A stretch of DNA of 43,837 bases, taken from SYIM01 sp041182885 (GTDB lineage: Bacteria > Pseudomonadota > Gammaproteobacteria > Burkholderiales > Burkholderiaceae_E). Under the pieces are notes generated by a model. The model was not told the origin of the DNA. It was given only the letters and a program-made list of their open reading frames with translations, and did not search any database. Where the stretch lies: contig JBMSQB010000034.1 of NCBI GenBank assembly GCA_049423065.1, forward strand, positions 1 to 43,837, written 5' to 3'. Made by a program: the position numbers and the translations under genes. Every line of letters starts with the position of its first letter. Positions within the stretch are counted from its first letter, which is position 1. Positions 8,605 to 15,748 of this stretch are shown here, one piece after another.

Positions 8605-9960
8605 ATGTTCGAGAAGATCCTGATCGCCAATCGCGGCGAGATCGCGCTTCGGGTGCAGCGCGCCTGCCGCGAACTGGGCATCAAGACGGTCGTCGTGCAT
8701 TCGCAGGCCGATACCGAAGCGAAATACGTGAAGCTCGCCGACGAGTCGGTGTGCATCGGGCCACCGCCTTCGCGCGAGAGTTATCTCAACATCCCTGCGA
8801 TCATCAGCGCGGCCGAAGTCACCGATGCCGAGGCGATCCATCCCGGCTATGGCTTTCTGTCCGAGAACGCCGACTTTGCCGAGCGGGTGGAAAAAAGTGG
8901 CTTCGTGTTTATCGGACCGCGCCCCGAATCGATTCGCCTGATGGGCGACAAGGTCTCGGCCAAAGATGCCATGAAGAAGGCCGGGGTGCCGGTGGTGCCC
9001 GGGTCCGAGGGTGCGCTGCCCGATGACCCGAAAGAGGTGTTGCGGATTGCGCGCGCTGTAGGCTACCCGGTGATCATCAAGGCGGCGGGCGGCGGTGGCG
9101 GCCGCGGCATGCGGATCGTGCATACCGAAGCCGCGCTCACCAACGCGGTCACCATGACGCGCTCGGAGGCGCAATCGGCCTTCGGCAATCCGTCGGTATA
9201 TCTGGAAAAGTTTCTCGAGAATCCGCGCCACATTGAGATCCAGGTGCTGGCAGATGGGGGGCGTAACGCCATCTATCTTGGCGAGCGCGACTGCTCCATG
9301 CAGCGGCGGCATCAGAAGATCATCGAAGAGGGACCTGCGCCCGGCATCTCGCGGCGCCTGCTCGATCGTATCGGGGCACGCTGTGCCGATGCGTGCCGCA
9401 AGATGGGCTATCGCGGTGCGGGCACGTTCGAGTTCCTGTTCGAAGATGACGAGTTCTACTTCATCGAAATGAATACCCGGGTGCAGGTCGAGCATCCGGT
9501 TACTGAACTCATCACTGGCATCGACATCGTGCAGGAGCAGATCCGGATCGCGGCTGGCGAGCCGCTGCGGATCAAGCAGCGTGATGTCACGGTGCGCGGT
9601 CACGCTATCGAATGCCGGATCAACGCCGAAGACCCCTACCGGTTTACCCCGTCGCCGGGGCGAATCACCGCCTGGCATCCGCCCGGCGGGCCCGGCATCC
9701 GCGTGGACTCTCACGCCTACACCGGCTATGTGGTGCCGCCCCACTACGATTCCATGATCGGCAAGGTGCTCGCTTACGGTGATACGCGTGAACAGGCGCT
9801 TCGCCGGATGCGGATCGCGCTGTCGGAAATGGCGGTGGAGGGCATCCTCACCAACCTTCCGCTTCATCGCGAACTGCTCGCCGACGCGCGCTTTGTCGCG
9901 GGCGGTACGTCGATTCATTATCTCGAGAACAAGCTCGCTCAACGCAGGACCGCTGGCTGA
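8605..9960 (+). CDS. accC: Biotin carboxylase subunit of acetyl-CoA carboxylase
   Basis: Carboxylates AccB-biotin with ATP and bicarbonate. The 451 residues are full length for AccC. They show MFEKILIANRGEIALRV at the start, the ATP-grasp Lys159 and glycine loop KAAGGGGGRGMR (159-170), and the metal/substrate segment EMNTRVQVEHPVTE with the catalytic Arg. The ATG at 8605 has GGAG seven bases upstream. The frame is open back into accB, but that is a shadow. It lies directly after accB and three bases before prmA, so all three are likely one transcript. Confidence 0.97.
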   Translation: MFEKILIANRGEIALRVQRACRELGIKTVVVHSQADTEAKYVKLADESVCIGPPPSRESYLNIPAIISAAEVTDAEAIHPGYGFLSENADFAERVEKSGFVFIGPRPESIRLMGDKVSAKDAMKKAGVPVVPGSEGALPDDPKEVLRIARAVGYPVIIKAAGGGGGRGMRIVHTEAALTNAVTMTRSEAQSAFGNPSVYLEKFLENPRHIEIQVLADGGRNAIYLGERDCSMQRRHQKIIEEGPAPGISRRLLDRIGARCADACRKMGYRGAGTFEFLFEDDEFYFIEMNTRVQVEHPVTELITGIDIVQEQIRIAAGEPLRIKQRDVTVRGHAIECRINAEDPYRFTPSPGRITAWHPPGGPGIRVDSHAYTGYVVPPHYDSMIGKVLAYGDTREQALRRMRIALSEMAVEGILTNLPLHRELLADARFVAGGTSIHYLENKLAQRRTAG

Positions 9961-9963
9961 CGC

Positions 9964-10860
9964 ATGTTCACCGAGCTCGTGTTCACCGTGGCCGGTGAAG
10001 AGGTTGAACGCTGGTCCGATGCCCTGCTCGAGGCTGGCGCGCTGTCGGTTGAAGCCGAGGATGCCGACGCAGATTCTCCCGACGAGCAGGCGATTTTCGG
10101 TGAGCCCGGCGAACCCGTGCCGGTGGCGGCCTGGGCGAGAACCCGTCTTCGTGCGCTGCTCGATGGCGACGCCGATGCGGCCGCCGTGCTCGCGCTTGCG
10201 GCAGAACACTGCGGTCTGCCGGGTCCGTCCTTCACATTGCAGCCGATTGCAGACCAGGATTGGGTGCGGCTCACGCAGTCGCAGTTCGAACCCATCCGGG
10301 TGGGGCCTCGCCTCATGATTGCGCCGAGCTGGCATCTCGAGGCGGTACGGCCCCACGTCGAGGGTGCGCAGCTGATCATGCTGGACCCCGGGCTTGCGTT
10401 TGGCACCGGAAGTCACCCGACCACGCGCATGTGCCTGGAGTGGCTCGATACCCATCTCGCACCGGGGCAATCGGTGATTGATTACGGTTGTGGGTCGGGC
10501 ATTCTCGCAATTGCCGCCGCAAGGCTTGGCGCTCATCCGGTCAGTGCCATCGATATCGATCCGCAGGCGCTGGTCAGTACGCGCGACAACGCGCTCGCCA
10601 ATGGCGTGACGCTGCAGATCATGGCCGCGGAGTCTGCACGACCCGACCCGGCGGGGGTGGTGGTCGCCAATATCCTTGCCAACCCGCTCAGGCTTCTCGC
10701 GCCGCTTCTCAGCTCGCTGGTGCGGCCTGGCGGATCGCTGGTGCTGGCTGGCTTGCTTGAGCGGCAGGCCGATGAATTGCGTGCGCTCTATCCACAGATC
10801 GCGCTCGAGGTCTATGCGCGTCGCGAGGGCTGGGCCTGCCTCGCCGGCGTACGGCGCTGA
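9964..10860 (+). CDS. prmA: Ribosomal protein L11 methyltransferase
   Basis: Cytosolic S-adenosylmethionine-dependent enzyme that trimethylates residues of ribosomal protein L11. The 298 residues have the L11-binding N-terminal domain (about 1-95), the PrmA-specific DPGLAFGTGSHPTT (141-154), SAM motif I VIDYGCGSGILAIAAARLGA (171-190), and the NILANPL catalytic segment. It begins three bases after the accC stop and has no clear ribosome site of its own, which suggests translational coupling. The accBC-prmA order is widespread in Proteobacteria. Confidence 0.95.
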   Translation: MFTELVFTVAGEEVERWSDALLEAGALSVEAEDADADSPDEQAIFGEPGEPVPVAAWARTRLRALLDGDADAAAVLALAAEHCGLPGPSFTLQPIADQDWVRLTQSQFEPIRVGPRLMIAPSWHLEAVRPHVEGAQLIMLDPGLAFGTGSHPTTRMCLEWLDTHLAPGQSVIDYGCGSGILAIAAARLGAHPVSAIDIDPQALVSTRDNALANGVTLQIMAAESARPDPAGVVVANILANPLRLLAPLLSSLVRPGGSLVLAGLLERQADELRALYPQIALEVYARREGWACLAGVRR

Positions 10861-10887
10861 GCGCACGGTATCCACACGGAGGGAAAC

Positions 10888-11832
10888 ATGACGGGACGGG
10901 TAATGATCAGCGGTTCGGTGGCCTACGACACCATCATGGTGTTCGACGGTCACTTCAAGGACCACATCCTGGCCAACCAGGTACACATGCTCAATGTGTC
11001 GTTTCTGACGCCGCGGCTCAAGCGCGAGTTCGGTGGCTGCGCCGCCAATATTGCCTACAGCCTGAAGCAGTTGGGTGGTGATCCGCTGGTGCTTGCCGCT
11101 GTCGGGCGTGATGGATCGGATTATCTGCAACGCTTGCGCGCGCTCGGCATCGACACCGCACGGGTTCGCGCCTTTGATGACCACTACACGGCGCAGGCGT
11201 TCATCACCACCGATCTGTCCGACAACCAGATCACCGCGTTTCACCCTGGCGCCATGGGCAGTGCCGATCAGGTGAGCGCACAGTCCGAGGGCGAGCGCAT
11301 TGCCTGGGGCATCGTGGCGCCGAACGGCAAGGCGGCGATGATGCGGCATGCGCGCGAATTTGCGGCACAGGGCATCCCGTTCATTTTCGATCCGGGTCAG
11401 GGCCTGCCCATGTTCGACGGCGAGGAGTTGCGCAGCCTGATCACCCTGGCTACGGCGCTGACGGTCAACGACTATGAGGCGAAGCTCCTGAGCGACCGCA
11501 CGGGCTGGTCCGAGGAGGACATTGCTGCCAGGCTGAAGGCGCTCGTGATCACCCGGGGTGCAGAAGGCTCCACGCTCTTTGAAGGCGGCGCGCGCCAGAC
11601 GATCACGGCGGCATCGATCACTCGCGCGGTGGACCCCACGGGTTGCGGCGACGCCTACCGTTCCGGGTTGCTCTACGGACTGTCCGAGGGCTGGAGCTGG
11701 CTTGATTCGGCGCGGCTCGGCAGCGTGCTGGGCGCGGCCAAGATCGAGCACGCGGGCGCACAGAATCATCCGGTCGATCGGGCCGAACTGGGCGCGCGCT
11801 TTGCAGCCGCGTATGGCCGCGCGCCCTGGTAA
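10888..11832 (+). CDS. PfkB-family carbohydrate/nucleoside kinase
   Basis: ATP-dependent sugar or nucleoside kinase of the ribokinase fold, 314 residues. The substrate-side signature is REFGGCAANIAYSL (46-59), and the C-terminal PfkB signature is DPTGCGDAYRSGLLYG (249-264) with catalytic Asp255. The sequence recalls the broad nucleoside kinase described from Burkholderia thailandensis, including SGSVAYDTI, NQITAFHPGAM and IFDPGQGLP, so an adenosine/inosine-type nucleoside is the best guess for substrate. A good ribosome site (GGAGGG) lies six bases before the ATG. It follows prmA by 27 bases and may be the last gene of that operon. Confidence 0.88.
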   Translation: MTGRVMISGSVAYDTIMVFDGHFKDHILANQVHMLNVSFLTPRLKREFGGCAANIAYSLKQLGGDPLVLAAVGRDGSDYLQRLRALGIDTARVRAFDDHYTAQAFITTDLSDNQITAFHPGAMGSADQVSAQSEGERIAWGIVAPNGKAAMMRHAREFAAQGIPFIFDPGQGLPMFDGEELRSLITLATALTVNDYEAKLLSDRTGWSEEDIAARLKALVITRGAEGSTLFEGGARQTITAASITRAVDPTGCGDAYRSGLLYGLSEGWSWLDSARLGSVLGAAKIEHAGAQNHPVDRAELGARFAAAYGRAPW

Positions 11833-11846
11833 CGGATAGCGATCGA

Positions 11847-11866
11847 GGCCGGGCGGCGGACCGGCC
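11847..11866. terminator. Weak hairpin between convergent genes
   Basis: GGCCGG and CCGGCC, eight bases apart, can form a short GC stem in the 51-base gap between the kinase gene (+) and yggT (-). No T-tract follows on either strand, so this is at best a weak or Rho-assisted terminator. Confidence 0.25.
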
Positions 11867-11883
11867 GCGCGGGTTGGGCTGGC

Positions 11884-12426
11884 TCAGATGGCGGGCGCGA
11901 TGGCCCGTGCCACAGACAGTCCGACTTGCGCGAGCAGAATCACGATGAGCGGGGACAGGTCAACGCCGCCCAGACGCGGCAGCCGCCGCTGGATGGGCGA
12001 CAGGATCGGTTCGGTGAGCAGGTGCAGCATTGGGGCGATGGGCGCGTGAGGATTGACCCAGGACAGAATCACCTGCAAAAGCAGCGAACCGATGAGCAGC
12101 CACAGCACCCAGCGAATCAGCCAGACCACGGCGAGCAACACCACCGAACCGAACGAAGGTGTGCGCGACGCATAGAGCAGAACAAACACCACCGCCAGCG
12201 CAAGCGCAAGCAGCATGGCCGCGAGCAGACAGGAACCGTCGAAATGCCCCTTCCGGGGCAGGACCGAGCGCAGCGGCCGCACCATCCACTCGGTGAAGGT
12301 GAACACGAAATGGCCCACCGGATCGCGCAGCGCCATACCTAGCCAGACCATCCACAACCGCAGCACACAGGCGGCGGCCAGCAGACTGCCGATTGTGTCC
12401 ACGACGAGCCACAGCACCTCTTGCAT
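11884..12426 (-). CDS. YggT-family integral membrane protein
   Basis: A 180-residue inner-membrane protein with two YGGT-type modules. The first covers about 5-75 (WLVVDTIGSLLAAACVLRLW, then PVGHFVFTFTEWMVRPLRSVLP) and the second about 100-180 (VLLIGSLLLQVILSWV-like, then HLLTEPILSPIQRRLPRLGG). Four or more hydrophobic helices are visible. The ATG at 12426 follows a near-perfect AGGAGG five bases upstream, which fixes the start; an upstream Met at 12471 is not needed. The role of YggT proteins is poorly defined; osmotic or cell-envelope roles have been suggested. It is divergent from the MFS gene, with 86 bases between the starts. Confidence 0.88.
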   Translation of the reverse strand: MQEVLWLVVDTIGSLLAAACVLRLWMVWLGMALRDPVGHFVFTFTEWMVRPLRSVLPRKGHFDGSCLLAAMLLALALAVVFVLLYASRTPSFGSVVLLAVVWLIRWVLWLLIGSLLLQVILSWVNPHAPIAPMLHLLTEPILSPIQRRLPRLGGVDLSPLIVILLAQVGLSVARAIAPAI

Positions 12427-12512
12427 CCCTTCCTCCTGGCCCCCTTGCTTGACGCGGCGATCGTAACCCAACAGAGTGCCGGGCGTTTACTGACCTTCTC
12501 AAGGCCGTTATT

Positions 12513-13706
12513 TTGACTGACATCGACCGGCGCGCGGAGCGGTGGCGAGTGACGAGTGCGCTGCTGGTTGCGAGCGCGCTGAACATCCCGTTCGGCACGA
12601 TCTACGCGTTCAGCGTGTTTTTGCGGCCGATGGAGCAACAACTCGCCGTCTCGCGGACCGAAATGAGCATTGTGTTTGCGAGCGCCACGGTCGCGCTTGC
12701 GCTGGGCATGAACCTGCTGCCACCGCTTGCACGGCGCATGAGCGGGGTAATGCTCATACCGGCGGCCGGGCTGATCGGTGCGCTGGGAATCGTGATCGTC
12801 ACGCAGGCGCAAGGCTTCTGGATGCTGTTCATCGGCTACGGCGTGTTGTTCGGTCTTGGGGGCGGACTCTCGTTTACCGCGGTCCAGCAGTGTGTGAATC
12901 AGGCCACCGTGCGGCCCAGTGGCCTCGCCAACGGGTATGTGGTGAGCACCTATCCCATCGGCGCGATGATCGGCGCGCCCGTGTTCAGCGCGACGCTCCA
13001 CCTGTGGGGCATCGGCCCGACGCTCTGGATGCTCGCGGGGGTGCTGGGTTGCGCGGGTGTGCTTGGAGGGTGGCTGTTTCGGCGAGCGGGACTCACGCTC
13101 CTCTCGGTTGCAGCGGCGCAGTCGCCCCCGCAGCCGGTATCGCTGTCAGACCCGGTCTTTGCGCGACTGTTTGCGGTGTTCTTTCTCTCCGCGTCAGCTG
13201 GGCTCATGGTGCTGGGGCAGGCGGCTGCGATGCTGCATGCCTATGGCGCGGGGGCGGGCATGGCGGCTGCCGCCACCACGGTCATCACGGCGGTGCTGGC
13301 CGCCTCACGGCTGGCCGGCGGCTGGCTGGTTGATCACTGGCAGATGCGAAGCGTGGCGCTTGGCGCCAACCTCTGCGCCTTTGCAGGTGCGGTGCTGATC
13401 ACGCTCTGGCCGGTGCCACTGTCGGCGCTTTTTGCATTGTCACTGCTCGGTGCGGGCTATGGCCTCATGTCCGGGGCAAGTGCCGGCTACATTCCCCGAC
13501 TCTGGCCGCGCGACCTGTTTGCTGCGATCGCGGCGCGGCTCTATGTTGCCTGGTGCCTGGCCGCGGTGTGCCTGCCGGTGCTTGCCGGCTGGTTGTTTGA
13601 TCTGACGGGCAGCTATCGCGCTGCGGTCATGGTGGCGGCAGCGGGCAATCTGGTCGGGGTCTGGCTGGCTCGCCGGATTGCGCTGACAGGCGCTCGGACG
13701 CCCTGA
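12513..13706 (+). CDS. Major facilitator superfamily transporter (OxlT/monocarboxylate-like)
   Basis: Secondary carrier of 397 residues with about twelve hydrophobic helices, beginning at residue 14 (ALLVASALNIPFGTIYAFSVF). The first-helix GTIYAFSVFLRPME and the helix-4/5 region YPIGAMIGAPVFS resemble oxalate/formate-antiporter and monocarboxylate-type members. A motif-A-like GGWLVDHW lies between helices 8 and 9. The frame opens at a TTG (12513) preceded by AAGG; a GTG at 12549 is the next option and no early ATG exists, so the start is uncertain. Substrate cannot be assigned. The gene ends eight bases before the hairpin shared with the histone-like gene. Confidence 0.85.
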   Translation: MTDIDRRAERWRVTSALLVASALNIPFGTIYAFSVFLRPMEQQLAVSRTEMSIVFASATVALALGMNLLPPLARRMSGVMLIPAAGLIGALGIVIVTQAQGFWMLFIGYGVLFGLGGGLSFTAVQQCVNQATVRPSGLANGYVVSTYPIGAMIGAPVFSATLHLWGIGPTLWMLAGVLGCAGVLGGWLFRRAGLTLLSVAAAQSPPQPVSLSDPVFARLFAVFFLSASAGLMVLGQAAAMLHAYGAGAGMAAAATTVITAVLAASRLAGGWLVDHWQMRSVALGANLCAFAGAVLITLWPVPLSALFALSLLGAGYGLMSGASAGYIPRLWPRDLFAAIAARLYVAWCLAAVCLPVLAGWLFDLTGSYRAAVMVAAAGNLVGVWLARRIALTGARTP

Positions 13707-13742
13707 AGAAAAACGGGGCAACGCTTGCGCGTTGCCCCGTTA
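13706..13742 (-). terminator. Strong intrinsic terminator of the histone H1-like gene
   Basis: A perfect 13-bp stem (AACGGGGCAACGC at 13712-13724 with GCGTTGCCCCGTT at 13729-13741) closes a 4-base loop. Read on the - strand it is followed by GTTTTTCTTC, a good U-tract, so it terminates the transcript from the right. On the + strand it follows the MFS stop and may also act there, with a weaker tail (GTTAAAG). Confidence 0.85.
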
Positions 13743-13774
13743 AAGCCTCTGCCCGGATCACTCCGGGCGCAAGC

Positions 13775-14167
13775 TTACGGACGGTTCCCGGTCGGGAACG
13801 GCCATGCTGCCGCGGGATTCAGCGGCTGCGCAGCAGGGGCAGCCGCAGCGGGGGCGGCGGCGGGTTTCTTGGCGGCTTTTTTCGCAGGCTTTTTAGCGGC
13901 CTTTTTCGCAGCCGCTTTCTTGGCCGGCTTTTTCGCAGCGGCTTTCTTGGCTGGCTTCTTCGCCGCCGCTTTCTTGGCTGCGGGCTTCTTCGCTGCCGCT
14001 TTCTTGGCCGCGGGCTTCTTCGCCGCCGCTTTCTTGGCTGCAGGCTTCTTCGCCGCCGCCTTCTTGGCTACCGGCTTCTTCGCTGCTGCTTTCTTGGCTG
14101 CGGGCTTCTTCGCTGCCGGCTTCTTCGCTGCGGGCTTCTTCGCCGCCGCTTTCTTGGCTGTTGCCAT
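13775..14167 (-). CDS. Histone H1-like Ala/Lys/Pro-repeat DNA-binding protein
   Basis: A 130-residue, extremely basic, low-complexity protein. After MATAKKAAAKKP it is built of AAKKP and AKKAAAKKP units through about residue 100, then an Ala/Pro stretch, and ends in LNPAAAWPFPTGNRP, a tail I recall from beta-proteobacterial H1-like proteins. It resembles the C-terminal tail of eukaryotic H1 and bacterial AlgP/HctB-type proteins, and probably binds DNA non-specifically in the nucleoid. The ATG has AAGGAG seven bases upstream. The DNA is a tandem repeat of about 30-45 bases, prone to length change. It lies downstream of nrdB but after a terminator, so it is likely transcribed separately. Confidence 0.88.
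   Translation of the reverse strand: MATAKKAAAKKPAAKKPAAKKPAAKKAAAKKPVAKKAAAKKPAAKKAAAKKPAAKKAAAKKPAAKKAAAKKPAKKAAAKKPAKKAAAKKAAKKPAKKAAKKPAAAPAAAAPAAQPLNPAAAWPFPTGNRP
13850..14165. repeat. Tandem repeat coding for the Ala/Lys/Pro units
   Basis: The + strand shows a recurring block around GCGGGCTTCTTCGCCGCCGC followed by TTTCTTGGCTG, about 30-45 bases per unit with third-position changes between copies. It is coding DNA of the histone H1-like gene. Copy number probably varies between strains, as in other such genes. Confidence 0.75.
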
Positions 14168-14331
14168 GGTGAAACTCCTTCAGTTGAAGTTACGCTGGTG
14201 GAGACCCGCGCCGGCAAGCGGTAATGCAGCGCGGCGGGCGGGCCATTCATCGGCGCAAGCGATAACCCCCGCAGGGAGGGCTACGCGTACGCTAATGAAT
14301 TCGGGGGTCAGCGCGGCGGCGCGCTGAAATG

Positions 14332-14363
14332 AAAAACGCCGGCTGGTTGGGCACGGCGTTTTC
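14332..14363 (-). terminator. Candidate terminator of nrdB
   Basis: AAAACGCCG (14333-14341) and CGGCGTTTT (14354-14362) form a 9-bp stem around a 12-base loop, 74 bases past the nrdB stop. On the - strand it ends in GGCGTTTTTC, giving a short U-tract; the structure is nearly symmetrical and could work in both directions. Confidence 0.65.
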
Positions 14364-14436
14364 AAAAGCGGGAGGGGGAGCGAGGGCGAGGCGGCCTTGC
14401 GGGCCGCCGCCCTGATGCGCGAGAGGCGAGAGGGTC

Positions 14437-15630
14437 TCAATCCCAACTGAGCGCGCCTCCGGTCTGGTATTCGATGACCCGCGTCTCGAAGAAGTTCCGC
14501 TCCTTCTTGAGGTCGATCATTTCGCTCATCCAGGGGAAGGGGTTTTCCTCTGTTGGGAAGAGCGTTTCGATGCCGATCTGCTGGGCCCTGCGATTGGCGA
14601 TGAAGCGCAGGTAGCCCTTGAACTGCTGCGCGTTGAGCCCGAGGACACCGCGCGGCATGGTGTCTTCTGCGTACGCGTACTCGAGTTCGACCGCCTGGCG
14701 GAACAGCCCGCGGATTTCCTCGCGGAACTCGGGCGTCCAGAGGTGCGGGTTCTCAAGCTTGATCTGGTTGATGAGGTCGATGCCGAAGTTGCAGTGCATC
14801 GATTCATCGCGAAGGATGTACTGATACTGCTCGGCCGCGCCCGTCATCTTGTTCTGCCGACCGAGCGCGAGAATCTGCACAAAGCCCACGTAGAAGAACA
14901 ACCCTTCCATCAGGCAGGCGAACACGATGAGCGAACGCAGCAGCTTCTGGTCGGCATCCGGCGTGCCGGTGACGAAGTCGGGGTTGGTGAGGGTGTCGAT
15001 GAACGGGATCAGGAACTCGTCCTTGTCGCGGATCGACTTGACCTCGTGATAGGCGTTGAAGATTTCGCCTTCGTCGAGGCCGAGCGACTCGACGATGTAC
15101 TGATAGGCGTGGGTATGGATGGCTTCTTCAAACGCCTGACGCAGCAGAAACTGGCGGCACTCCGGCGCGCTGATATGCCGATAGGTGCCCAGCACGATAT
15201 TGTTGGCAGCCAGCGAATCGGCGGTGACAAAGAACCCGAGGTTGCGCTTGACAAGCCTGCGTTCGTCGTCGGTCAGGCCGTCAGGAGATTTCCAGAGCGC
15301 GATATCGCGGCTCATGTTGATCTCTTGCGGCATCCAGTGATTGGCACAGGTGGCGAGATATTTTTCCCAGGCCCACTTGTACTTGAACGGCACCAGCTGG
15401 TTGACGTCAGCGCTGCCGTTGATGATGCGCTTGTCTTCGACGCGCACGCGGCGCGAGCTGGATCCCATGACCGATGAGGACGGCTTGGGCAGATTGATGG
15501 CGGGCGCTGCAGCCGCACCAGCGATCGGCACGGATACGGGCGCGGAGGCCGGCTCCAGATGGATCGGCGGTGCAGGCGGTGCCCGGCGTGTTGGTGTTGC
15601 CACTGCGGGCGCGTCATCCCAGGACAGCAT
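14437..15630 (-). CDS. nrdB: Class Ia ribonucleoside-diphosphate reductase, beta (radical) subunit
   Basis: Holds the diiron-tyrosyl radical used by NrdA to make deoxyribonucleotides. In 397 residues the metal ligands match the E. coli R2 spacing: D138, E169 and H172 in FEEAIHTHAYQY, E242, E276 and H279 in RDESMHCNFG; Y176 is the radical Tyr. Residues 7-60 are a Pro/Ala-rich extension absent from E. coli NrdB, so the protein is slightly long. The protein begins MLSWDD and ends GGALSWD; the C-terminal peptide of R2 docks on R1, and the N-terminal copy is a curious echo. It follows nrdA by 118 bases, with a possible promoter of its own. Confidence 0.97.
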   Translation of the reverse strand: MLSWDDAPAVATPTRRAPPAPPIHLEPASAPVSVPIAGAAAAPAINLPKPSSSVMGSSSRRVRVEDKRIINGSADVNQLVPFKYKWAWEKYLATCANHWMPQEINMSRDIALWKSPDGLTDDERRLVKRNLGFFVTADSLAANNIVLGTYRHISAPECRQFLLRQAFEEAIHTHAYQYIVESLGLDEGEIFNAYHEVKSIRDKDEFLIPFIDTLTNPDFVTGTPDADQKLLRSLIVFACLMEGLFFYVGFVQILALGRQNKMTGAAEQYQYILRDESMHCNFGIDLINQIKLENPHLWTPEFREEIRGLFRQAVELEYAYAEDTMPRGVLGLNAQQFKGYLRFIANRRAQQIGIETLFPTEENPFPWMSEMIDLKKERNFFETRVIEYQTGGALSWD

Positions 15631-15697
15631 TTAAGATCTCGCTTTAACTTTCTTTGATAACAATCTGAGGGAGCGAGAAGAAATCTTCACGCCCCGA

Positions 15698-15726
15698 ATC
15701 TTACGGTGCAATGAATAGCCTTGCAA
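15698..15726 (-). promoter_or_regulatory. Candidate internal promoter for nrdB
   Basis: On the - strand, TTGCAA (15726-15721) and TAAGAT (15703-15698) are separated by exactly 17 bases, each matching the sigma-70 consensus at 4 of 6 positions. It lies in the 118-base nrdA-nrdB gap and would give a leader of about 60 bases before the nrdB ATG. Confidence 0.4.
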
Positions 15727-15748
15727 CGTCGGGACAGGCTTTGCACGA

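Noticed and set aside
8569..11769. Very long open frame on the - strand opposite accC, prmA and the kinase
   Set aside because: The + strand genes there carry clear family motifs. The antisense frame is His/Arg-rich, matches no family and is expected from GC-rich codon bias.
13850..14165. CRISPR-like regular repeats
   Set aside because: Units are contiguous, coding and degenerate at third positions, with no distinct spacers and no cas genes.
13725..14327. Ala/Phe-rich hydrophobic repeat frame on the + strand
   Set aside because: It is the reverse reading of the histone H1-like repeat gene, which has a proper ribosome site and terminator on the - strand.
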